DNA of 64,000 nt from Sanguibacter suarezii NBRC 16159 (GCF_001552735.1 NZ_BCRT01000018.1:57618-121617), one strand, 5' to 3'. Positions 17,950 to 28,451 are shown, counted from the first letter of the stretch. Translations and numbers: made by a program. The notes: generated from the sequence alone by a model not told the origin.

Positions 17950-18555
17950 TCAGTCCTGCGTGATGGTTCCACCAGCGGCGAGGATCTTGTCCTTGGCGCT
18001 GGTCGAGACCTTGTCGACCGCCACGTTGAGCTTGACGGTGATCTCGCCGGTGCCGAGCACCTTCACGAGCTCGCCCTTGCGGACGGCGCCCTTGGCGACG
18101 AGATCCTCGACCGTGACGACTCCACCCTTGGGGTAGAGAGCCGACAGCTTCTCGAGGTTGACGACCTGGTACTCGGTGCGGAACGGGTTCTTGAACCCAC
18201 GGAGCTTCGGAAGCCGCATGTGCATCGGCATCTGTCCACCCTCGAAGCGCTCCGGGATCTGGTAGCGCGCCTTCTGACCCTTGGTACCACGACCAGCGGT
18301 CTTACCCTTGGATGCCTCACCACGACCAACACGGGTCTTGGCGGTCTTGGCACCAGGGGCAGGACGCAGGTGGTGAACCTTGAGCGTTCCGCCGGCTCCG
18401 ACCTCGACAGGCTCAGCCTGTGCGGTCTTCGCCTTGGGAGCTGCCTCAGCGGCCTTGGGGGCCGCCTTCTTGGCCGGAGCCTTCTTGGCAGCCGTCTTCT
18501 TCACGGGAGCGTCCGCCTCGACGGCGACGTCCTTCTTGTCTGACTTCTCAGCCAT
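17950..18555 (-). CDS. rplO: 50S ribosomal protein L15 with long Lys/Ala-rich N-terminal extension
   Basis: Residues from about 58 on are standard L15 ([37 protein letters not shown] and onward). The first 57 residues are a lysine, alanine and acidic-residue low-complexity segment ([20 protein letters not shown]) resembling histone H1-type tails. The ATG at 18555 has GAGGAGGTC upstream, so the extension is translated. L15 is a late-assembly 23S-binding protein. Total length is 201, against about 147 for usual L15. Confidence 0.95.
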   Translation of the reverse strand: MAEKSDKKDVAVEADAPVKKTAAKKAPAKKAAPKAAEAAPKAKTAQAEPVEVGAGGTLKVHHLRPAPGAKTAKTRVGRGEASKGKTAGRGTKGQKARYQIPERFEGGQMPMHMRLPKLRGFKNPFRTEYQVVNLEKLSALYPKGGVVTVEDLVAKGAVRKGELVKVLGTGEITVKLNVAVDKVSTSAKDKILAAGGTITQD

Positions 18556-18557
18556 GA

Positions 18558-18743
18558 TCACTCGACCTCCTCAACAGCGACGAGGTGCGCCACCGTTGCT
18601 ACCATCCCGCGGATCTCCGGGCGGTCTTCCTTCACGGCGGTGTCGCCGATCCGCTTGAGGCCCAGAGTGCGCAGGGTGTCGCGCTGATTCTGCTTGCCGC
18701 CGATACCGGACTTGAGCTGGGTCACCTTGAGACGGGCCATCAT
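18558..18743 (-). CDS. rpmD: 50S ribosomal protein L30
   Basis: The 61-residue protein reads [20 protein letters not shown] with [14 protein letters not shown], diagnostic of L30. The ATG at 18743 overlaps the rpsE stop by 4 nt (ATGA); the second ATG at 18740 is an alternative. rplO begins 3 nt after its stop. Confidence 0.96.
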   Translation of the reverse strand: MMARLKVTQLKSGIGGKQNQRDTLRTLGLKRIGDTAVKEDRPEIRGMVATVAHLVAVEEVE

Positions 18744-19399
18744 GCACCTGCCCCAGCTGCCGCAGCACGTCCAGCTGCCTGTGCACGGAGCATCGCCGCC
18801 GGGGCGACGTGCTCGAGCGACAGGCCACGACGGGCTGCAACTGCCTCAGGCAGCTCCAGTCCGCGCAGTGCTGCCACCGTGGCGTGCACGATGTTGATCG
18901 CGTTCGTAGAACCGAGCGACTTCGACAGGACGTCGTGGATGCCAGCGCACTCCAGGACGGCGCGAACCGGACCACCGGCGATAACACCGGTACCGGGTGC
19001 CGCAGGGCGCAAGAACACTACGCCGGCTGCTGCCTCGCCCGTGATGGGGTGCGGGACGGTGCCCTGGATGCGGGGAACCTTGAAGAAGTTCTTCTTGGCC
19101 TCCTCGACACCCTTGGCGATCGCCGCGGGAACTTCCTTCGCCTTGCCGTAGCCGACGCCGACAGTTCCGTCGCCGTCTCCGACCACGACGAGCGCGGTGA
19201 AGCTGAAGCGACGGCCGCCCTTGACGACCTTGGAGACGCGGTTGATCGTCACGACACGCTCGACGAAGGCGCTCTTCTCGGGCGCCTCGCGCCGACCGTC
19301 TCCGCGGCCTCCGCCGCGACGGTCGTTACGACGATCGTTCTGCTCAGTGCTGGCGCCGCCCGTGGGGGCGCCTGTGGTGCTGCGCTGCCCTGCAGCCAT
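18740..19399 (-). CDS. rpsE: 30S ribosomal protein S5
   Basis: The 219-residue protein has S5 motifs [23 protein letters not shown] and [20 protein letters not shown], and the C-terminal [14 protein letters not shown]5 guards the mRNA entry tunnel and decoding accuracy. An extra 35-40 residue N-terminus rich in Gly, Arg and Asp precedes the core. ATG at 19399 starts the family-like protein; the open frame further upstream belongs to the rplR overlap. Confidence 0.96.
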   Translation of the reverse strand: MAAGQRSTTGAPTGGASTEQNDRRNDRRGGGRGDGRREAPEKSAFVERVVTINRVSKVVKGGRRFSFTALVVVGDGDGTVGVGYGKAKEVPAAIAKGVEEAKKNFFKVPRIQGTVPHPITGEAAAGVVFLRPAAPGTGVIAGGPVRAVLECAGIHDVLSKSLGSTNAINIVHATVAALRGLELPEAVAARRGLSLEHVAPAAMLRAQAAGRAAAAGAGA

Positions 19400-19436
19400 C
19401 AGAGAGTCCTTTGCTTCGATGCGGTAGTGGTTCGCG

Positions 19437-19808
19437 TCACAGGGAAAGACCGCCTTCGCGGGCTCCGTCAGCGACTGCTGCCACTCGGCCGTGGTACTTG
19501 TTACCCCCGCGGTCGAACACGACCGCCTCGACGCCAACAGCCTTGGCGCGCTCTGCTACGAGCTCACCAATCTTGCGGGCCTTGGCGGTCTTGTCACCAT
19601 CGAATGCACGCAGGTCGGCCTCGAGGGTCGACGCTGATGCGATGGTCTTGCCGACGGTGTCGTCGACAACCTGGGCGGTCATGTGGCGAGCGGAACGCGT
19701 AACCACCAGGCGCGGCTGAGCAGGCGTGCCTGAGACCTTCTTGCGCAGGCGAAGGTGACGACGCTTGCGCGCGACAGCCTTTCCCTTGCCCATGATCTTG
19801 AGAGCCAT
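19437..19808 (-). CDS. rplR: 50S ribosomal protein L18
   Basis: The 123-residue protein reads [21 protein letters not shown] and ends with [24 protein letters not shown], the L18 signature that binds 5S rRNA. It follows rplF by 2 nt. Confidence 0.97.
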   Translation of the reverse strand: MALKIMGKGKAVARKRRHLRLRKKVSGTPAQPRLVVTRSARHMTAQVVDDTVGKTIASASTLEADLRAFDGDKTAKARKIGELVAERAKAVGVEAVVFDRGGNKYHGRVAAVADGAREGGLSL

Positions 19809-19810
19809 GG

Positions 19811-20350
19811 TTACTTACCAGCCTTTCCGGCCTTGCGGCGGACGATCTCGCCGGCGTAACGCACGCCCTTGCCCTTGTAAGGCTCAGGCTTGCGGATCTT
19901 GCGGATGTTCGCAGCGACCTCGCCCACCTGCTGCTTGTCGATGCCGCTGACCGAGAACTTGGTCGGGGCCTCGACTGCAAAGGTGATGCCGTCCGGTGCC
20001 GAGATGACAACCGGGTGGCTGAAGCCGAGCGCGAACTCCAGGTCGGAGCCCTTCGCCGTGACGCGGTAACCGGTACCGACGATCTCGAGCTTCTTCTCGT
20101 AGCCCTCGGTCACGCCGACGATCATGTTGGCGAGCAGGGTGCGAGTAAGGCCGTGCAGTGCACGTGAGGTGCGCTCGTCGTTGGGGCGGGTGACTACAAG
20201 AGCACCGTCCTCTCCGAGAGCAACCTCGATAGGGGCGGGGATGACGTGCTCGAGGGACCCCTTGGGGCCCTTGACCGTCACCAGTGCGCCACTGATGGTG
20301 ATGTCCACTCCGGAGGGAACCGGGACGGGGACTTTGCCGATACGGGACAT
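19811..20350 (-). CDS. rplF: 50S ribosomal protein L6
   Basis: The 179-residue protein has the two L6 repeats, starting [17 protein letters not shown], with [20 protein letters not shown] and the C-terminal [12 protein letters not shown]6 sits by the sarcin-ricin loop and factor site. It lies between rpsH and rplR, with 24 nt to rpsH. Confidence 0.97.
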   Translation of the reverse strand: MSRIGKVPVPVPSGVDITISGALVTVKGPKGSLEHVIPAPIEVALGEDGALVVTRPNDERTSRALHGLTRTLLANMIVGVTEGYEKKLEIVGTGYRVTAKGSDLEFALGFSHPVVISAPDGITFAVEAPTKFSVSGIDKQQVGEVAANIRKIRKPEPYKGKGVRYAGEIVRRKAGKAGK

Positions 20351-20374
20351 GGCTATCTCCTCTCCGTCTTCCGA

Positions 20375-20773
20375 TTACCAGACGTAGGCGAGGACTTCCC
20401 CACCTACGCCCTTCTTTGCGGCTTGCTTGTCGGTCAGGAGGCCAGAGGAGGTGGACAGAATCGCCACTCCAAGACCGCCGAGAACCTTCGGCAAGTTCGT
20501 GGACTTTGCGTATACACGCAGGCCAGGCTTGGAGATACGGCGGATACCAGCGAGCGAACGCTCACGGTTCTGGCCGTACTTCAGCTGGAGGGTGAGGTAC
20601 TTGCCCACGGGGGCGTCCTCGACGGTCCAGCCGGAGATGTATCCCTCAGCCTGCAAAATCTCAGCAATGTGCGACTTCAGCTTCGAGAACGGCATGGTCA
20701 CCGTCTCGTGGTAAGCCGAGTTCGCGTTACGCAGACGCGTAAGCATGTCTGCGATCGGGTCGGTCATCGTCAT
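20375..20773 (-). CDS. rpsH: 30S ribosomal protein S8
   Basis: The 132-residue protein starts [18 protein letters not shown] and ends with [22 protein letters not shown], both conserved in S8. It binds the central 16S domain; in E. coli it also represses the spc operon. A hairpin at 20803-20833 lies in the 76-nt gap after rpsN, close to its start. Confidence 0.97.
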   Translation of the reverse strand: MTMTDPIADMLTRLRNANSAYHETVTMPFSKLKSHIAEILQAEGYISGWTVEDAPVGKYLTLQLKYGQNRERSLAGIRRISKPGLRVYAKSTNLPKVLGGLGVAILSTSSGLLTDKQAAKKGVGGEVLAYVW

Positions 20774-20802
20774 TGGGCTTTTGCCCTTCCTCGACGGGGT
20801 AT

Positions 20803-20833
20803 CCAGTCCGTGCCGTCAGACGGCACGATCTGG
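20803..20833 (-). promoter_or_regulatory. Hairpin in the rpsN-rpsH gap
   Basis: CGTGCCGT (20809-20816) pairs with 20820-20827 around CAG. Outer CCAG/CTGG pairs follow beyond a 2-nt internal loop. It lies 30 nt before the rpsH start in the transcript and could be a processing or translational control element. Confidence 0.45.
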
Positions 20834-20849
20834 ACCTTCGACGTAGTTG

Positions 20850-21035
20850 TTACCAGCTGCTCTTTGTGACGCCGGGAAGCTCGCCGCGGTGTGCCATCTC
20901 GCGCACACAGATACGGCAGAGTCCGAACTTGCGGTAGACAGAGTGCGGGCGACCGCACTTCTGGCACCGGGTGTAGGCGCGCACCGCGAACTTAGGCTTT
21001 GCGGCTGCCTTGTTGACCAGGGCCTTCTTCGCCAT
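20850..21035 (-). CDS. rpsN: 30S ribosomal protein S14 type Z (zinc-binding)
   Basis: The 61-residue protein has Cys24, Cys27, Cys40 and Cys43 (CQKC and CRIC), the zinc ribbon of the short S14Z form. It reads [21 protein letters not shown]14 helps assemble the 30S head. The stop of rplE is 1 nt away, the usual rplE-rpsN-rpsH order. Confidence 0.97.
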   Translation of the reverse strand: MAKKALVNKAAAKPKFAVRAYTRCQKCGRPHSVYRKFGLCRICVREMAHRGELPGVTKSSW

Positions 21036-21036
21036 G

Positions 21037-21606
21037 TCAGTTCTCCTTGAAGGGGAAGCCGAGGCGCTTCAGAAGCGAACGACCCTCAGCGTCGGTGGTT
21101 GCGGACGTCACCACGGTGATGTCCATTCCACGAACGCGGTCGACCTTGTCCGGGTCGATCTCGTGGAACATCGCCTGCTCGGTCAGACCGAAGGTGTAGT
21201 TGCCGTGTCCGTCGAACTGCTTGGGCGAGAGCCCACGGAAGTCGCGGATACGCGGCAGCGCGATCGACAGAAGACGATCGGCGAACTCCCACATGCGGTC
21301 GCCACGCAGCGTGACGTGGGCGCCGATAGGCATACCCTCACGCAGCTTGAACTGGGCGATTGACTTGCGGGCCTTCGTCACCTGGGGCTTCTGGCCAGTG
21401 ATGGCGGTGAGGTCGCGGATAGCGCCCTCGATCAGCTTGGAGTCCTTCGCAGCGTCGCCGACACCCATGTTGACGACGATCTTCGTGAGACCGGCAACCT
21501 GGTTGATGTTCTCGTGCTGGAACTCCTCACGCAGACCCGGCAGGATCTCCGCGGCGTAGCGGGCCTTGAGGCGAGGCTGTGCCTTCGCGTACGTCTCAGT
21601 GCTCAT
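21037..21606 (-). CDS. rplE: 50S ribosomal protein L5
   Basis: The 189-residue protein has the L5 segments [37 protein letters not shown] and [21 protein letters not shown]5 binds 5S rRNA and P-site tRNA. Its ATG overlaps the rplX stop by one base (TGATG). Confidence 0.97.
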   Translation of the reverse strand: MSTETYAKAQPRLKARYAAEILPGLREEFQHENINQVAGLTKIVVNMGVGDAAKDSKLIEGAIRDLTAITGQKPQVTKARKSIAQFKLREGMPIGAHVTLRGDRMWEFADRLLSIALPRIRDFRGLSPKQFDGHGNYTFGLTEQAMFHEIDPDKVDRVRGMDITVVTSATTDAEGRSLLKRLGFPFKEN

Positions 21607-21956
21607 CAGATGTCCTTCTCGGCGTCGCCGTGGCCACGGGTCACGCGGACGCGAACCGTACGGGTGCGACCATCACGCTCAACCTGCTCGGTGCGCACAC
21701 CGATACGCTTGGCGCGCTTGGTCTCGGCGTCGTAGAACGCCACGTTGCTGACGTGGATCGGGGCCTCAACGGTCTCGATCCCGCCCGTGGTGGTCCCACG
21801 CTGGGTCTGACCGACCTTGACGTGCTTGGTGACGCGCTGGACACCCTCGACGATGACACGGTTGGAGTCCGTGAGCACCTCCAGGACGCGGCCCGTCTTG
21901 CCCTTGTCACGACCGGCGATCACGATCACCGTGTCGCCCTTCTTGATCTTCGCCAT
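21606..21956 (-). CDS. rplX: 50S ribosomal protein L24
   Basis: The 116-residue protein starts [22 protein letters not shown], the KOW motif of L24, and continues [21 protein letters not shown]24 initiates 50S assembly near the exit tunnel. It follows rplN by 1 nt. Confidence 0.97.
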   Translation of the reverse strand: MAKIKKGDTVIVIAGRDKGKTGRVLEVLTDSNRVIVEGVQRVTKHVKVGQTQRGTTTGGIETVEAPIHVSNVAFYDAETKRAKRIGVRTEQVERDGRTRTVRVRVTRGHGDAEKDI

Positions 21957-21957
21957 A

Positions 21958-22326
21958 TCAGAGCACCTCCATTGCCAACGAGATGATCTTCATGAACTTC
22001 TTGTCGCGCAGCTCGCGGCCGACCGGGCCGAAGATGCGGGTTCCACGGGGCTCGCCGTCATTCTTGAGGATGACTGCAGCGTTCTCGTCGAACTTGATGT
22101 AGGAACCGTCGGGACGACGGCGCTCCTTGGTGGTCCGGACGATGACGGCCTTGACCACATCGCCCTTCTTCACGTTGCCGCCTGGGATCGCGTCCTTGAC
22201 TGTTGCGACAATGACGTCGCCGATTCCGGCGTAGCGACGGCCCGACCCACCGAGAACGCGGATGCAGAGGATTTCCTTGGCACCCGTGTTGTCGGCGACC
22301 CGAAGTCGCGACTCCTGCTGGATCAT
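21958..22326 (-). CDS. rplN: 50S ribosomal protein L14
   Basis: The 122-residue protein begins [20 protein letters not shown], the invariant L14 start, and ends [12 protein letters not shown]. It contacts 23S rRNA and the 30S at bridge B5/B8. The longer open frame upstream is not used. The 179-nt gap from rpsQ contains a hairpin, so rplN may head a sub-operon. Confidence 0.97.
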   Translation of the reverse strand: MIQQESRLRVADNTGAKEILCIRVLGGSGRRYAGIGDVIVATVKDAIPGGNVKKGDVVKAVIVRTTKERRRPDGSYIKFDENAAVILKNDGEPRGTRIFGPVGRELRDKKFMKIISLAMEVL

Positions 22327-22420
22327 GTAATGAACTCCTGTCGTCGAGCTGGTTCTCGCCAGTGCGAGCCTTGCCGAACGGATAGCTGTCAAGCACTGTA
22401 GTAGCTGCTCTCACCCCTGT

Positions 22421-22451
22421 GGGGCGGGCCGTGTATCCACGGCTCCGCCCC
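22421..22451 (-). terminator. Hairpin between rpsQ and rplN
   Basis: GGGGCGG (22421-22427) pairs with CCGCCCC (22445-22451), and CCGTG with CACGG inside, around a small asymmetric loop. It begins 55 nt after the rpsQ stop, where the S10 operon ends in many bacteria. No T tract. A minus-strand TTGACA lies near 22387-22392 but has no matching -10. Confidence 0.55.
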
Positions 22452-22505
22452 TCAGGTCATGCGAGTTCTACTTCCAAGTGCTGGTACCTCTGGGCCTAGC
22501 TGGTA

Positions 22506-22808
22506 CTACTTGGCCTTCTCGAGGACCACCACCAGACGCCACCGCTTGGTAGCGGACAGCGGGCGGGTCTCCATGATAAGGACGAGGTCGCCGATACCAG
22601 CAGAGTTCTGCTCGTCGTGCGCCTTGACCTTGCTCGTACGCCGGATCACCTTACCGTAGAGCGGGTGCTTCACCCGATCTTCGACCTCGATCACGATCGT
22701 CTTGTCCATCTTGTCACTGACAACATAGCCACGCCGCGTCTTGCGGTTCGGCCGGCTGGCGGTGACGTCCTGCTCTGCAGCTGCCTCAGCAGTTGTCTTC
22801 TCGCTCAT
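22506..22808 (-). CDS. rpsQ: 30S ribosomal protein S17
   Basis: The 100-residue protein has the S17 OB-fold core [32 protein letters not shown] 25-residue N-terminal extension precedes it. ATG at 22808 is preferred over the upstream GTG 22823, because the spacing to GTGAGG is normal. It follows rpmC by 7 nt. Confidence 0.95.
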   Translation of the reverse strand: MSEKTTAEAAAEQDVTASRPNRKTRRGYVVSDKMDKTIVIEVEDRVKHPLYGKVIRRTSKVKAHDEQNSAGIGDLVLIMETRPLSATKRWRLVVVLEKAK

Positions 22809-22815
22809 ATCAGCC

Positions 22816-23055
22816 TCACTCACTCACGCTCGGTGCGGTACGAATGCCGAGCTCGCGCTCACGCAGGATCGTGTAGATCCGCGCGATGTCACGACGCACA
22901 GCCTTGAGCCGACCGTGGCTCTCCAGCTGGCCGGTGGCCGACTGGAAGCGGAGGTTGAAGAGCTCCTTCTTCGCCTTGTCGAGCTCAGCAACGAGCTTCT
23001 CGTTGTCGAAGCCGTCCAGCTCGCTAGGAGCCAGATCCTTGGTTCCGAAAGCCAT
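22816..23055 (-). CDS. rpmC: 50S ribosomal protein L29
   Basis: The 79-residue protein starts [15 protein letters not shown] and contains [20 protein letters not shown] and [14 protein letters not shown], the L29 two-helix signature. The ATG overlaps the rplP stop by one base (TGATG). Confidence 0.96.
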   Translation of the reverse strand: MAFGTKDLAPSELDGFDNEKLVAELDKAKKELFNLRFQSATGQLESHGRLKAVRRDIARIYTILRERELGIRTAPSVSE

Positions 23056-23474
23056 CAGTTGCCACCACCCTCGCGCACCACGAAACGGCACTTCATCGGG
23101 AGCTTGTGGATCGCGCGACGCATTGCCTCCCGGGCCAGGGGCTCCGGGACACCGGCGAGCTCGAAGACGATTCGACCGGGCTTGACGTTTGCGATCCACC
23201 ACTCGGGGGAACCCTTACCAGAACCCATTCGGGTCTCCGCCGGCTTCTTGGTCAGCGGACGGTCAGGGTAGATGTTGATCCAGACCTTGCCACCACGCTT
23301 GATGTGGCGGGTCATGGCGATACGAGCAGCCTCGATCTGACGGTTGGTCACGTATGCAGGCTCGAGAGCCTGGATGCCGTACTCACCGAACGCGATCGTG
23401 GTACCACCCGTTGCGGCGCCGGAGCGTCCAGGGTGGTGCTGCTTGCGGTGCTTGAGCCTGCGCGGGATAAGCAT
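23055..23474 (-). CDS. rplP: 50S ribosomal protein L16
   Basis: The 139-residue protein begins [19 protein letters not shown] and contains [20 protein letters not shown] and [14 protein letters not shown], fully typical L16. It shapes the A-site tRNA elbow. It follows rpsC by 3 nt. Confidence 0.97.
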   Translation of the reverse strand: MLIPRRLKHRKQHHPGRSGAATGGTTIAFGEYGIQALEPAYVTNRQIEAARIAMTRHIKRGGKVWINIYPDRPLTKKPAETRMGSGKGSPEWWIANVKPGRIVFELAGVPEPLAREAMRRAIHKLPMKCRFVVREGGGN

Positions 23475-23477
23475 CGC

Positions 23478-24305
23478 TCAGGCCTCCGTTCCGGACTCAG
23501 CGGCCGGAGCGGCTTCTGCAGCTGCAGGAGCCTGCTCGGCCTGGGCGGGCGCCTCGGCGGCAGCCGGACGCTCGTTGCGACGACCGCCGCGAGCAGGACG
23601 CTCGCCACGCGGGGCTCCACGAGGCGCACGAGGCGCCTGCGTTGCCTGCTGAGCGGCGAATTCCTTCTCCGTCATGTCGCCCTTGTAGATCCACACCTTG
23701 ACGCCGATACGGCCGAACGTGGTGCGGGCCTCGAAGAAGCCGTAGTCGATGTTCGCGCGGAGGGTGTGCAGGGGCACACGGCCTTCGCGGTAGAACTCGC
23801 TGCGGCTCATCTCAGCGCCACCCAGACGACCGGAGCACTGGACACGGATGCCCTTGGCTCCGGCGCGCTGAGCGGACTGCATGCCCTTGCGCATGGCGCG
23901 TCGGAACGACACGCGGCTCGCGAGCTGCTCGGCGATCCCCTGGGCCACGAGCTGAGCATCGATCTCAGCGTTCTTGACCTCGAGGATGTTGAGCTGGACC
24001 TGCTTGCCCGTGAGCTTCTCCAGCTCGCCGCGGATGCGGTCTGCCTCGGCGCCACGACGACCGATCACGATGCCCGGACGGGCCGTGTGGATGTCGACGC
24101 GGACGCGGTCGCGGGTGCGCTCGATCTCAACCTTCGAGATTCCGGCGCGCTCGAGGCCGGTGCCCATGAGCTTGCGGATCTGGACGTCCTCGCGGACGTA
24201 GTCGCGGTAGCGCTGACCGGGCTTGGTGCTGTCGGCGAACCAACGTGACCGGTGGTCGGTGGTGATCCCGAGACGGTACCCGTGCGGGTGAACCTTCTGT
24301 CCCAC
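23478..24305 (-). CDS. rpsC: 30S ribosomal protein S3 with Ala/Pro/Arg-rich C-terminal tail
   Basis: Residues 1-210 are S3: [17 protein letters not shown], the KH-domain motif [16 protein letters not shown], and [20 protein letters not shown] sequence. The last 60 residues form a low-complexity tail with [19 protein letters not shown] followed by an Ala/Glu stretch. S3 lines the mRNA entry tunnel. Start is GTG at 24305, overlapping the rplV stop by one base. Confidence 0.96.
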   Translation of the reverse strand: MGQKVHPHGYRLGITTDHRSRWFADSTKPGQRYRDYVREDVQIRKLMGTGLERAGISKVEIERTRDRVRVDIHTARPGIVIGRRGAEADRIRGELEKLTGKQVQLNILEVKNAEIDAQLVAQGIAEQLASRVSFRRAMRKGMQSAQRAGAKGIRVQCSGRLGGAEMSRSEFYREGRVPLHTLRANIDYGFFEARTTFGRIGVKVWIYKGDMTEKEFAAQQATQAPRAPRGAPRGERPARGGRRNERPAAAEAPAQAEQAPAAAEAAPAAESGTEA

Positions 24306-24676
24306 TATCGGGCCCTTCCCTTCGTGTCTTCACGCGGAGCGACGACCACGGTGATGTGGCTCGTCCGCTTGAGGATCTGGCTGGCCCGCCCCTGCGCACG
24401 GGGACGGAACCTCTTGAGGGTTGGTCCCTCGTCGATGAATGCCTCAGAGATGACGAGCTGCTGCTCGTCAAATGCGACACTCGCGCGGTCCGCCTTGACC
24501 CGTGCGTTCGCGATCGCGCTCTGCACGACCTTGAGGATCGGCTCGCTCGCCGTTTGCGGTGCGAACTTGAGCACCGCGACGGCCTCAGTTGCCTGCTTGC
24601 CACGGATGAGATCCACGACGCGCCGGGCCTTCTGAGGCGTGACACGGACGAACCGTGCCTGCGCCTTGGCTTCCAT
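24305..24676 (-). CDS. rplV: 50S ribosomal protein L22
   Basis: The 123-residue protein starts [20 protein letters not shown] and contains the loop tip region [21 protein letters not shown] that lines the exit tunnel. The macrolide-relevant loop looks wild type, without an obvious insertion or deletion. The frame upstream of ATG 24676 is not used. Confidence 0.96.
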   Translation of the reverse strand: MEAKAQARFVRVTPQKARRVVDLIRGKQATEAVAVLKFAPQTASEPILKVVQSAIANARVKADRASVAFDEQQLVISEAFIDEGPTLKRFRPRAQGRASQILKRTSHITVVVAPREDTKGRAR

Positions 24677-24737
24677 TGCTGTCCTGCCTTCTTGTCTGGT
24701 CATGACCAAGAGTTCCTGTCGCTACTGACCCCGGGGG

Positions 24738-25019
24738 TCAGCGGCGACGGCCCTTCTTGTCGTCCTTCACGTGGCCGCGGAAGGTGCGAGTCGGCGAGAA
24801 CTCGCCGAGCTTGTGGCCGACCATGGATTCGGTGACGAACACCGGCGTGTGCTTGCGTCCGTCGTGCACGGCAAACGTGTGACCGAGGAAGTCGGGCGTG
24901 ATGACCGACCGACGGGACCAGGTCTTGATGACGTTCTTGGTCCCCTTCTCGTTCTGGACGTCGACCTTCTTCTGAAGGTGTCCATCCACGAAGGGGCCCT
25001 TCTTCAGGCTGCGTGGCAT
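24738..25019 (-). CDS. rpsS: 30S ribosomal protein S19
   Basis: The 93-residue protein begins [20 protein letters not shown] and contains [20 protein letters not shown], the S19 signature. It lies in the 30S head at bridge B1a. It follows rplB by 14 nt. Confidence 0.97.
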   Translation of the reverse strand: MPRSLKKGPFVDGHLQKKVDVQNEKGTKNVIKTWSRRSVITPDFLGHTFAVHDGRKHTPVFVTESMVGHKLGEFSPTRTFRGHVKDDKKGRRR

Positions 25020-25033
25020 CTGTCAGGCTCCTA

Positions 25034-25873
25034 TCAACGCTTCTTGTTGCCGGTACGACGGCGACGGACGATGAGCTTGTCGCTCGCCTTGTTCGGGCGG
25101 CGGGTACGGCCTTCGGCCTGGCCCCACGGAGAGACGGGGTGACGTCCACCGGACGTCTTACCCTCACCACCACCGTGCGGGTGGTCGACCGGGTTCATCA
25201 CGACACCACGCACGGTCGGGCGGACGCCCTTCCAGCGCATGCGGCCGGCCTTGCCCCAGTTGATGTTCGACTGCTCGGCGTTGCCCACCTCGCCGACCGT
25301 GGCGCGGCAGCGCAGGTCGACGTTGCGGATCTCACCGGACGGCAGACGCAGCTGGGCGTAGGGACCGTCCTTGGCGACGAGCTGGACCGAAGCACCTGCG
25401 GAACGGGCGATCTTCGCGCCGCCGCCGGGCTTGAGCTCGATGGCGTGGATGACCGTACCGGTCGGGATGTTGCGAAGAGGCAGGTTGTTGCCGGGCTTGA
25501 TGTCAGCACCGGCACCGTTCTCGATCGCGTCACCCTGGCGCAGCTTGTTCGGGGCGATGATGTAGCGCTTCTCGCCGTCTGCGTAGTGCAGCAGCGCGAT
25601 GCGGGCGGTCCGGTTGGGGTCGTACTCGATGTGAGCGACCTTGGCGGGCACGCCGTCCTTGTCGTGGCGACGGAAGTCGATGACGCGGTACGCACGCTTG
25701 TGCCCACCACCCTTGTGACGGGTGGTGATGCGACCGGAGCTGTTACGCCCACCGGTCTTGTGGAGCGGGCGAATAAGCGACTTCTCCGGCTCCGAGCGCG
25801 TGATCTCGACGAAGTCGGCCACGCTGGCGCCGCGGCGTCCCGGCGTAGTCGGCTTGTACTTACGGATTCCCAT
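25034..25873 (-). CDS. rplB: 50S ribosomal protein L2
   Basis: The 279-residue protein begins [20 protein letters not shown] and contains the conserved C-terminal [18 protein letters not shown], needed for peptidyl-transferase function and subunit association. Length is normal. It lies between rplW and rpsS. Confidence 0.97.
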   Translation of the reverse strand: MGIRKYKPTTPGRRGASVADFVEITRSEPEKSLIRPLHKTGGRNSSGRITTRHKGGGHKRAYRVIDFRRHDKDGVPAKVAHIEYDPNRTARIALLHYADGEKRYIIAPNKLRQGDAIENGAGADIKPGNNLPLRNIPTGTVIHAIELKPGGGAKIARSAGASVQLVAKDGPYAQLRLPSGEIRNVDLRCRATVGEVGNAEQSNINWGKAGRMRWKGVRPTVRGVVMNPVDHPHGGGEGKTSGGRHPVSPWGQAEGRTRRPNKASDKLIVRRRRTGNKKR

Positions 25874-25905
25874 GGGGATCTGTCCTCAATCTGCTCTCGG
25901 CCGGG

Positions 25906-26226
25906 TCAGCCGACGGGTCCACCGAACATGTCAATCGTGCCCTCACGGAGGGAGACGATTGCACGCTTGGTGTCCTTGCGCTTGCCGATACCGAAACGGG
26001 TCCGCCTGGTCTTACCCTTGCGGTTGATCGTGTTGACGGAGGCGACCTTGACGTCGAAAATCTTCTCGATCGCGATCTTGATCTCCGTCTTGTTCGCCCG
26101 CGGGTCGACGAGGAAGGTGTACTTGCCCTCGTCGAGCAGGCCGTAGCTCTTCTCAGAGAGAACCGGTGCGATCAGGATGTCGCGCGGGTTCTTCTGGACA
26201 GCAGGCGTCGTCACTGGAGTAGTCAC
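25906..26226 (-). CDS. rplW: 50S ribosomal protein L23
   Basis: The 106-residue protein has [27 protein letters not shown] and [17 protein letters not shown], typical of L23, which docks SRP and trigger factor at the tunnel exit. GTG at 26226 overlaps the rplD stop by 4 nt (GTGA). Confidence 0.96.
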   Translation of the reverse strand: MTTPVTTPAVQKNPRDILIAPVLSEKSYGLLDEGKYTFLVDPRANKTEIKIAIEKIFDVKVASVNTINRKGKTRRTRFGIGKRKDTKRAIVSLREGTIDMFGGPVG

Positions 26227-26924
26227 TTTGCGTCCTCCTTCACGAGCTCAGCCTCAGACTCGGTCGCGACGGCCTTGGCCGAGGCGCCCTTGGCGGGGCC
26301 TGCGAGGAATGCCTCGAGGGCACCCTGCGTGAAGACCACGTCGTCGGAGACGAGCACGTCGTAGGTGTTGAGCTGGTCAGCAACCAGAAGGTGAACCTGC
26401 TCAGCGTTCTGCAGCGACTTCACCGTGAGGTCGTCGCCACGCTCGAGAACCACGAGCACGTGCTTGCGCGGCGAGAGGTTCGCGAGCGAGGTCATCGCCT
26501 GCTTGGTCGACGGCACGCCGTCGATGCCGAAGCCAGTCACCACGTGGATGCGGCCGGCACGAGCCCGGTCAGAGAGGGCTCCGCGCAGGGCGGCGACCTT
26601 CATCTTCTTGGGGGTGCGCTGGCTGTAGTCACGCGGGGTCGGGCCGTGCACGACGCCACCACCGGCGAACTGAGGTGCACGCGTGGAGCCCTGACGAGCC
26701 CGGCCGGTGCCCTTCTGCTTGTACGGCTTGCGTCCACCACCGCGGACCTCGCCGCGGGTCTTGGTGCTGTGCGTGCCCTGACGGGCTGCAGCGAGCTGCG
26801 CGACAACGACCTGGTGGATCAGTGGAATGTTCGTCTGGACGTCGAACACCTCGGCAGGAAGCTCGGCGGTGCCGGCCTTCTTGCCCTTGGCGTCGATGAC
26901 GTCGACGGTCAGCGTTTCAGACAT
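26223..26924 (-). CDS. rplD: 50S ribosomal protein L4
   Basis: The 233-residue protein has the L4 loop [19 protein letters not shown] that enters the exit tunnel, then [19 protein letters not shown] short charged C-terminal tail ends it. The ATG at 26924 (MSETLTVDV) is the family start. In E. coli L4 represses the S10 operon; no direct evidence for that is seen here. It follows rplC by 4 nt. Confidence 0.96.
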   Translation of the reverse strand: MSETLTVDVIDAKGKKAGTAELPAEVFDVQTNIPLIHQVVVAQLAAARQGTHSTKTRGEVRGGGRKPYKQKGTGRARQGSTRAPQFAGGGVVHGPTPRDYSQRTPKKMKVAALRGALSDRARAGRIHVVTGFGIDGVPSTKQAMTSLANLSPRKHVLVVLERGDDLTVKSLQNAEQVHLLVADQLNTYDVLVSDDVVFTQGALEAFLAGPAKGASAKAVATESEAELVKEDAK

Positions 26925-26928
26925 GCCG

Positions 26929-27588
26929 TCACGCACCCTTCGCGGCACTACGCACGAGGACGACGCCACCCTTGGGGCCAGGAACAGCGCCCTTGACGAG
27001 CAGCAGTCCCTTCGCAGCGTCGACCGCGTAAACGGTCAGGTTCTGGGTGGTCTGACGGTCAACGCCCATCCGACCGGCCATCCGCATGCCCTTGAAGACG
27101 CGCGACGGGGTGGAAGCCCCACCGATCGAGCCAGGCTTGCGGTGGTTCTTGTGGGCACCGTGGGAGGCACCGACGCCGTGGAAGCCGTGACGCTTCATGA
27201 CACCGGCAAAGCCCTTACCCTTGGTGGTCCCGATGACGTCCACCACTGCGCCGGCCTCGAAGGCCTCCGCGGTGATCTCCTGGCCGAGTGCGAACTCGCC
27301 GGCGTTGGACGTACGGATCTCGGTCACGTGACGGCGCGGGGTGACCCCGGCCTTCTCGAAGTGACCCTTGAGAGGCTGCGTCACCTTGCGCGGGTCGATC
27401 TGTCCGTACGCGAGCTGGACGGCAGAGTAGCCGTCGACCTCAGCGCTGCGGATCTGCGTCACCACGTTGGTGCCGACCTCGACCACGGTCACGGGAACGA
27501 GAAGTCCTGCTTCGTTCCAGACCTGTGTCATCCCGAGCTTGGTTCCGAGTACGGCCGTGACGGGCCGTTCGTTCTGCTGGGTAGCCAT
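26929..27588 (-). CDS. rplC: 50S ribosomal protein L3
   Basis: The 219-residue protein begins with [19 protein letters not shown] and contains [20 protein letters not shown], the L3 loop near the peptidyl-transferase centre. GGGGAGGAC precedes the ATG. It follows rpsJ by 20 nt. Confidence 0.97.
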   Translation of the reverse strand: MATQQNERPVTAVLGTKLGMTQVWNEAGLLVPVTVVEVGTNVVTQIRSAEVDGYSAVQLAYGQIDPRKVTQPLKGHFEKAGVTPRRHVTEIRTSNAGEFALGQEITAEAFEAGAVVDVIGTTKGKGFAGVMKRHGFHGVGASHGAHKNHRKPGSIGGASTPSRVFKGMRMAGRMGVDRQTTQNLTVYAVDAAKGLLLVKGAVPGPKGGVVLVRSAAKGA

Positions 27589-27608
27589 GTGTATGTCCTC
27601 CCCCAGTC

Positions 27609-27917
27609 TCAGAGCTTGATCTCGATGTTCACGTCCGCGGGCAGGTCGAGACGCATGAGCGAGTCAACTGCCTTCGGCGTGGGATCGATGATGTCGATGA
27701 GCCGCTTGTGCGTGCGCATTTCAAAGTGCTCGCGGCTGTCCTTGTACTTGTGAGGCGACCGGATAACGCAGAATACGTTCTTCTCCGTCGGCAACGGCAC
27801 CGGGCCCACGACCGTCGCACCAGCGCGTGTCACCGTGTCGACGATCTTGCGCGCCGAGCTGTCGATGACCTCGTGGTCGTAGGACTTGAGCCGGATGCGG
27901 ATCTTCTGTCCCGCCAT
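27609..27917 (-). CDS. rpsJ: 30S ribosomal protein S10 (NusE)
   Basis: The 102-residue protein starts [19 protein letters not shown] and contains [37 protein letters not shown], the full S10 signature. Besides its 30S role it binds NusB and NusG. It heads the S10 operon. The ribosome-binding site is weak, and a structured leader lies upstream. Confidence 0.97.
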   Translation of the reverse strand: MAGQKIRIRLKSYDHEVIDSSARKIVDTVTRAGATVVGPVPLPTEKNVFCVIRSPHKYKDSREHFEMRTHKRLIDIIDPTPKAVDSLMRLDLPADVNIEIKL

Positions 27918-28383
27918 GGCGTCGTCTGACTCTTTCTCTCGAACTGTCCGACCCCCGCGCTCGGGCGTGTCGCTATGCGTGACACGCCGTTGCGCTGCAC
28001 CACTCTGTGGTGCGGGGCCGTTGGATATGTGATGCGAACCGCCTTCGTGGGCCTAAAGTGCCCGACGACGCAGAACCACGTCACAACGTCTTCTCGCCTG
28101 TGTGGAACCAAGAGTTCCGCGGTGCCTCGATCTGATATCGCACAGAGAGCTCAACACACGGAGAGACCCCATCCGGGGCCCGAGGTTCAACACACTGTTC
28201 GATATGAGAATGAGCGCGCCCGTCACAGGCAACTTGGATAGTCTGCCACGGCTCGGCCTCAAAAGCCAACCCGCCGTCGCAGTGCGCTCCGGTGATCTAC
28301 GTTACCGCAGTCCGGACGGCGCTGGCCAACGGGCCAGGCCGGCCCCCGCTCCCCCGCCCTGAGCTTGCCCAGCCCCGGACGCA
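27918..28383 (-). promoter_or_regulatory. S10-operon leader and promoter region
   Basis: This stretch has no credible gene. Two perfect hairpins lie near rpsJ: 27964-27971 with 27981-27988 (8 bp) and 27997-28003 with 28007-28013 (7 bp, TCT loop). A promoter candidate on the minus strand is TTGAGG (28257-28262), 16 nt, TATCCA (28235-28240); TAACGT near 28300 is another -10-like element. The leader would be 310-380 nt long. Confidence 0.45.
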
Positions 28384-28419
28384 CGAAGGCCCGGTGACCG
28401 AGAGGTCACCGGGCCTTCG
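28384..28419 (-). terminator. Terminator of tuf
   Basis: A perfect 16-bp stem (28384-28399 with 28404-28419) with a GAGA tetraloop begins 32 nt after the tuf stop. No T tract follows. Confidence 0.85.
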
Positions 28420-28451
28420 ACGAACCAGCTAGATCAGCCAGTCAGAGAAGA

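Noticed and set aside
22387..22392. Perfect TTGACA on the minus strand before rplN
   Set aside because: No TANNNT element occurs 16-19 nt downstream, so it was not called a promoter.
23478..24305. Possible ribosomal drug-resistance changes in S12, RpoB and L22
   Set aside because: S12 Lys43 and Lys88 and the RpoB rifampicin region read as wild type, and the L22 loop shows no insertion or deletion.
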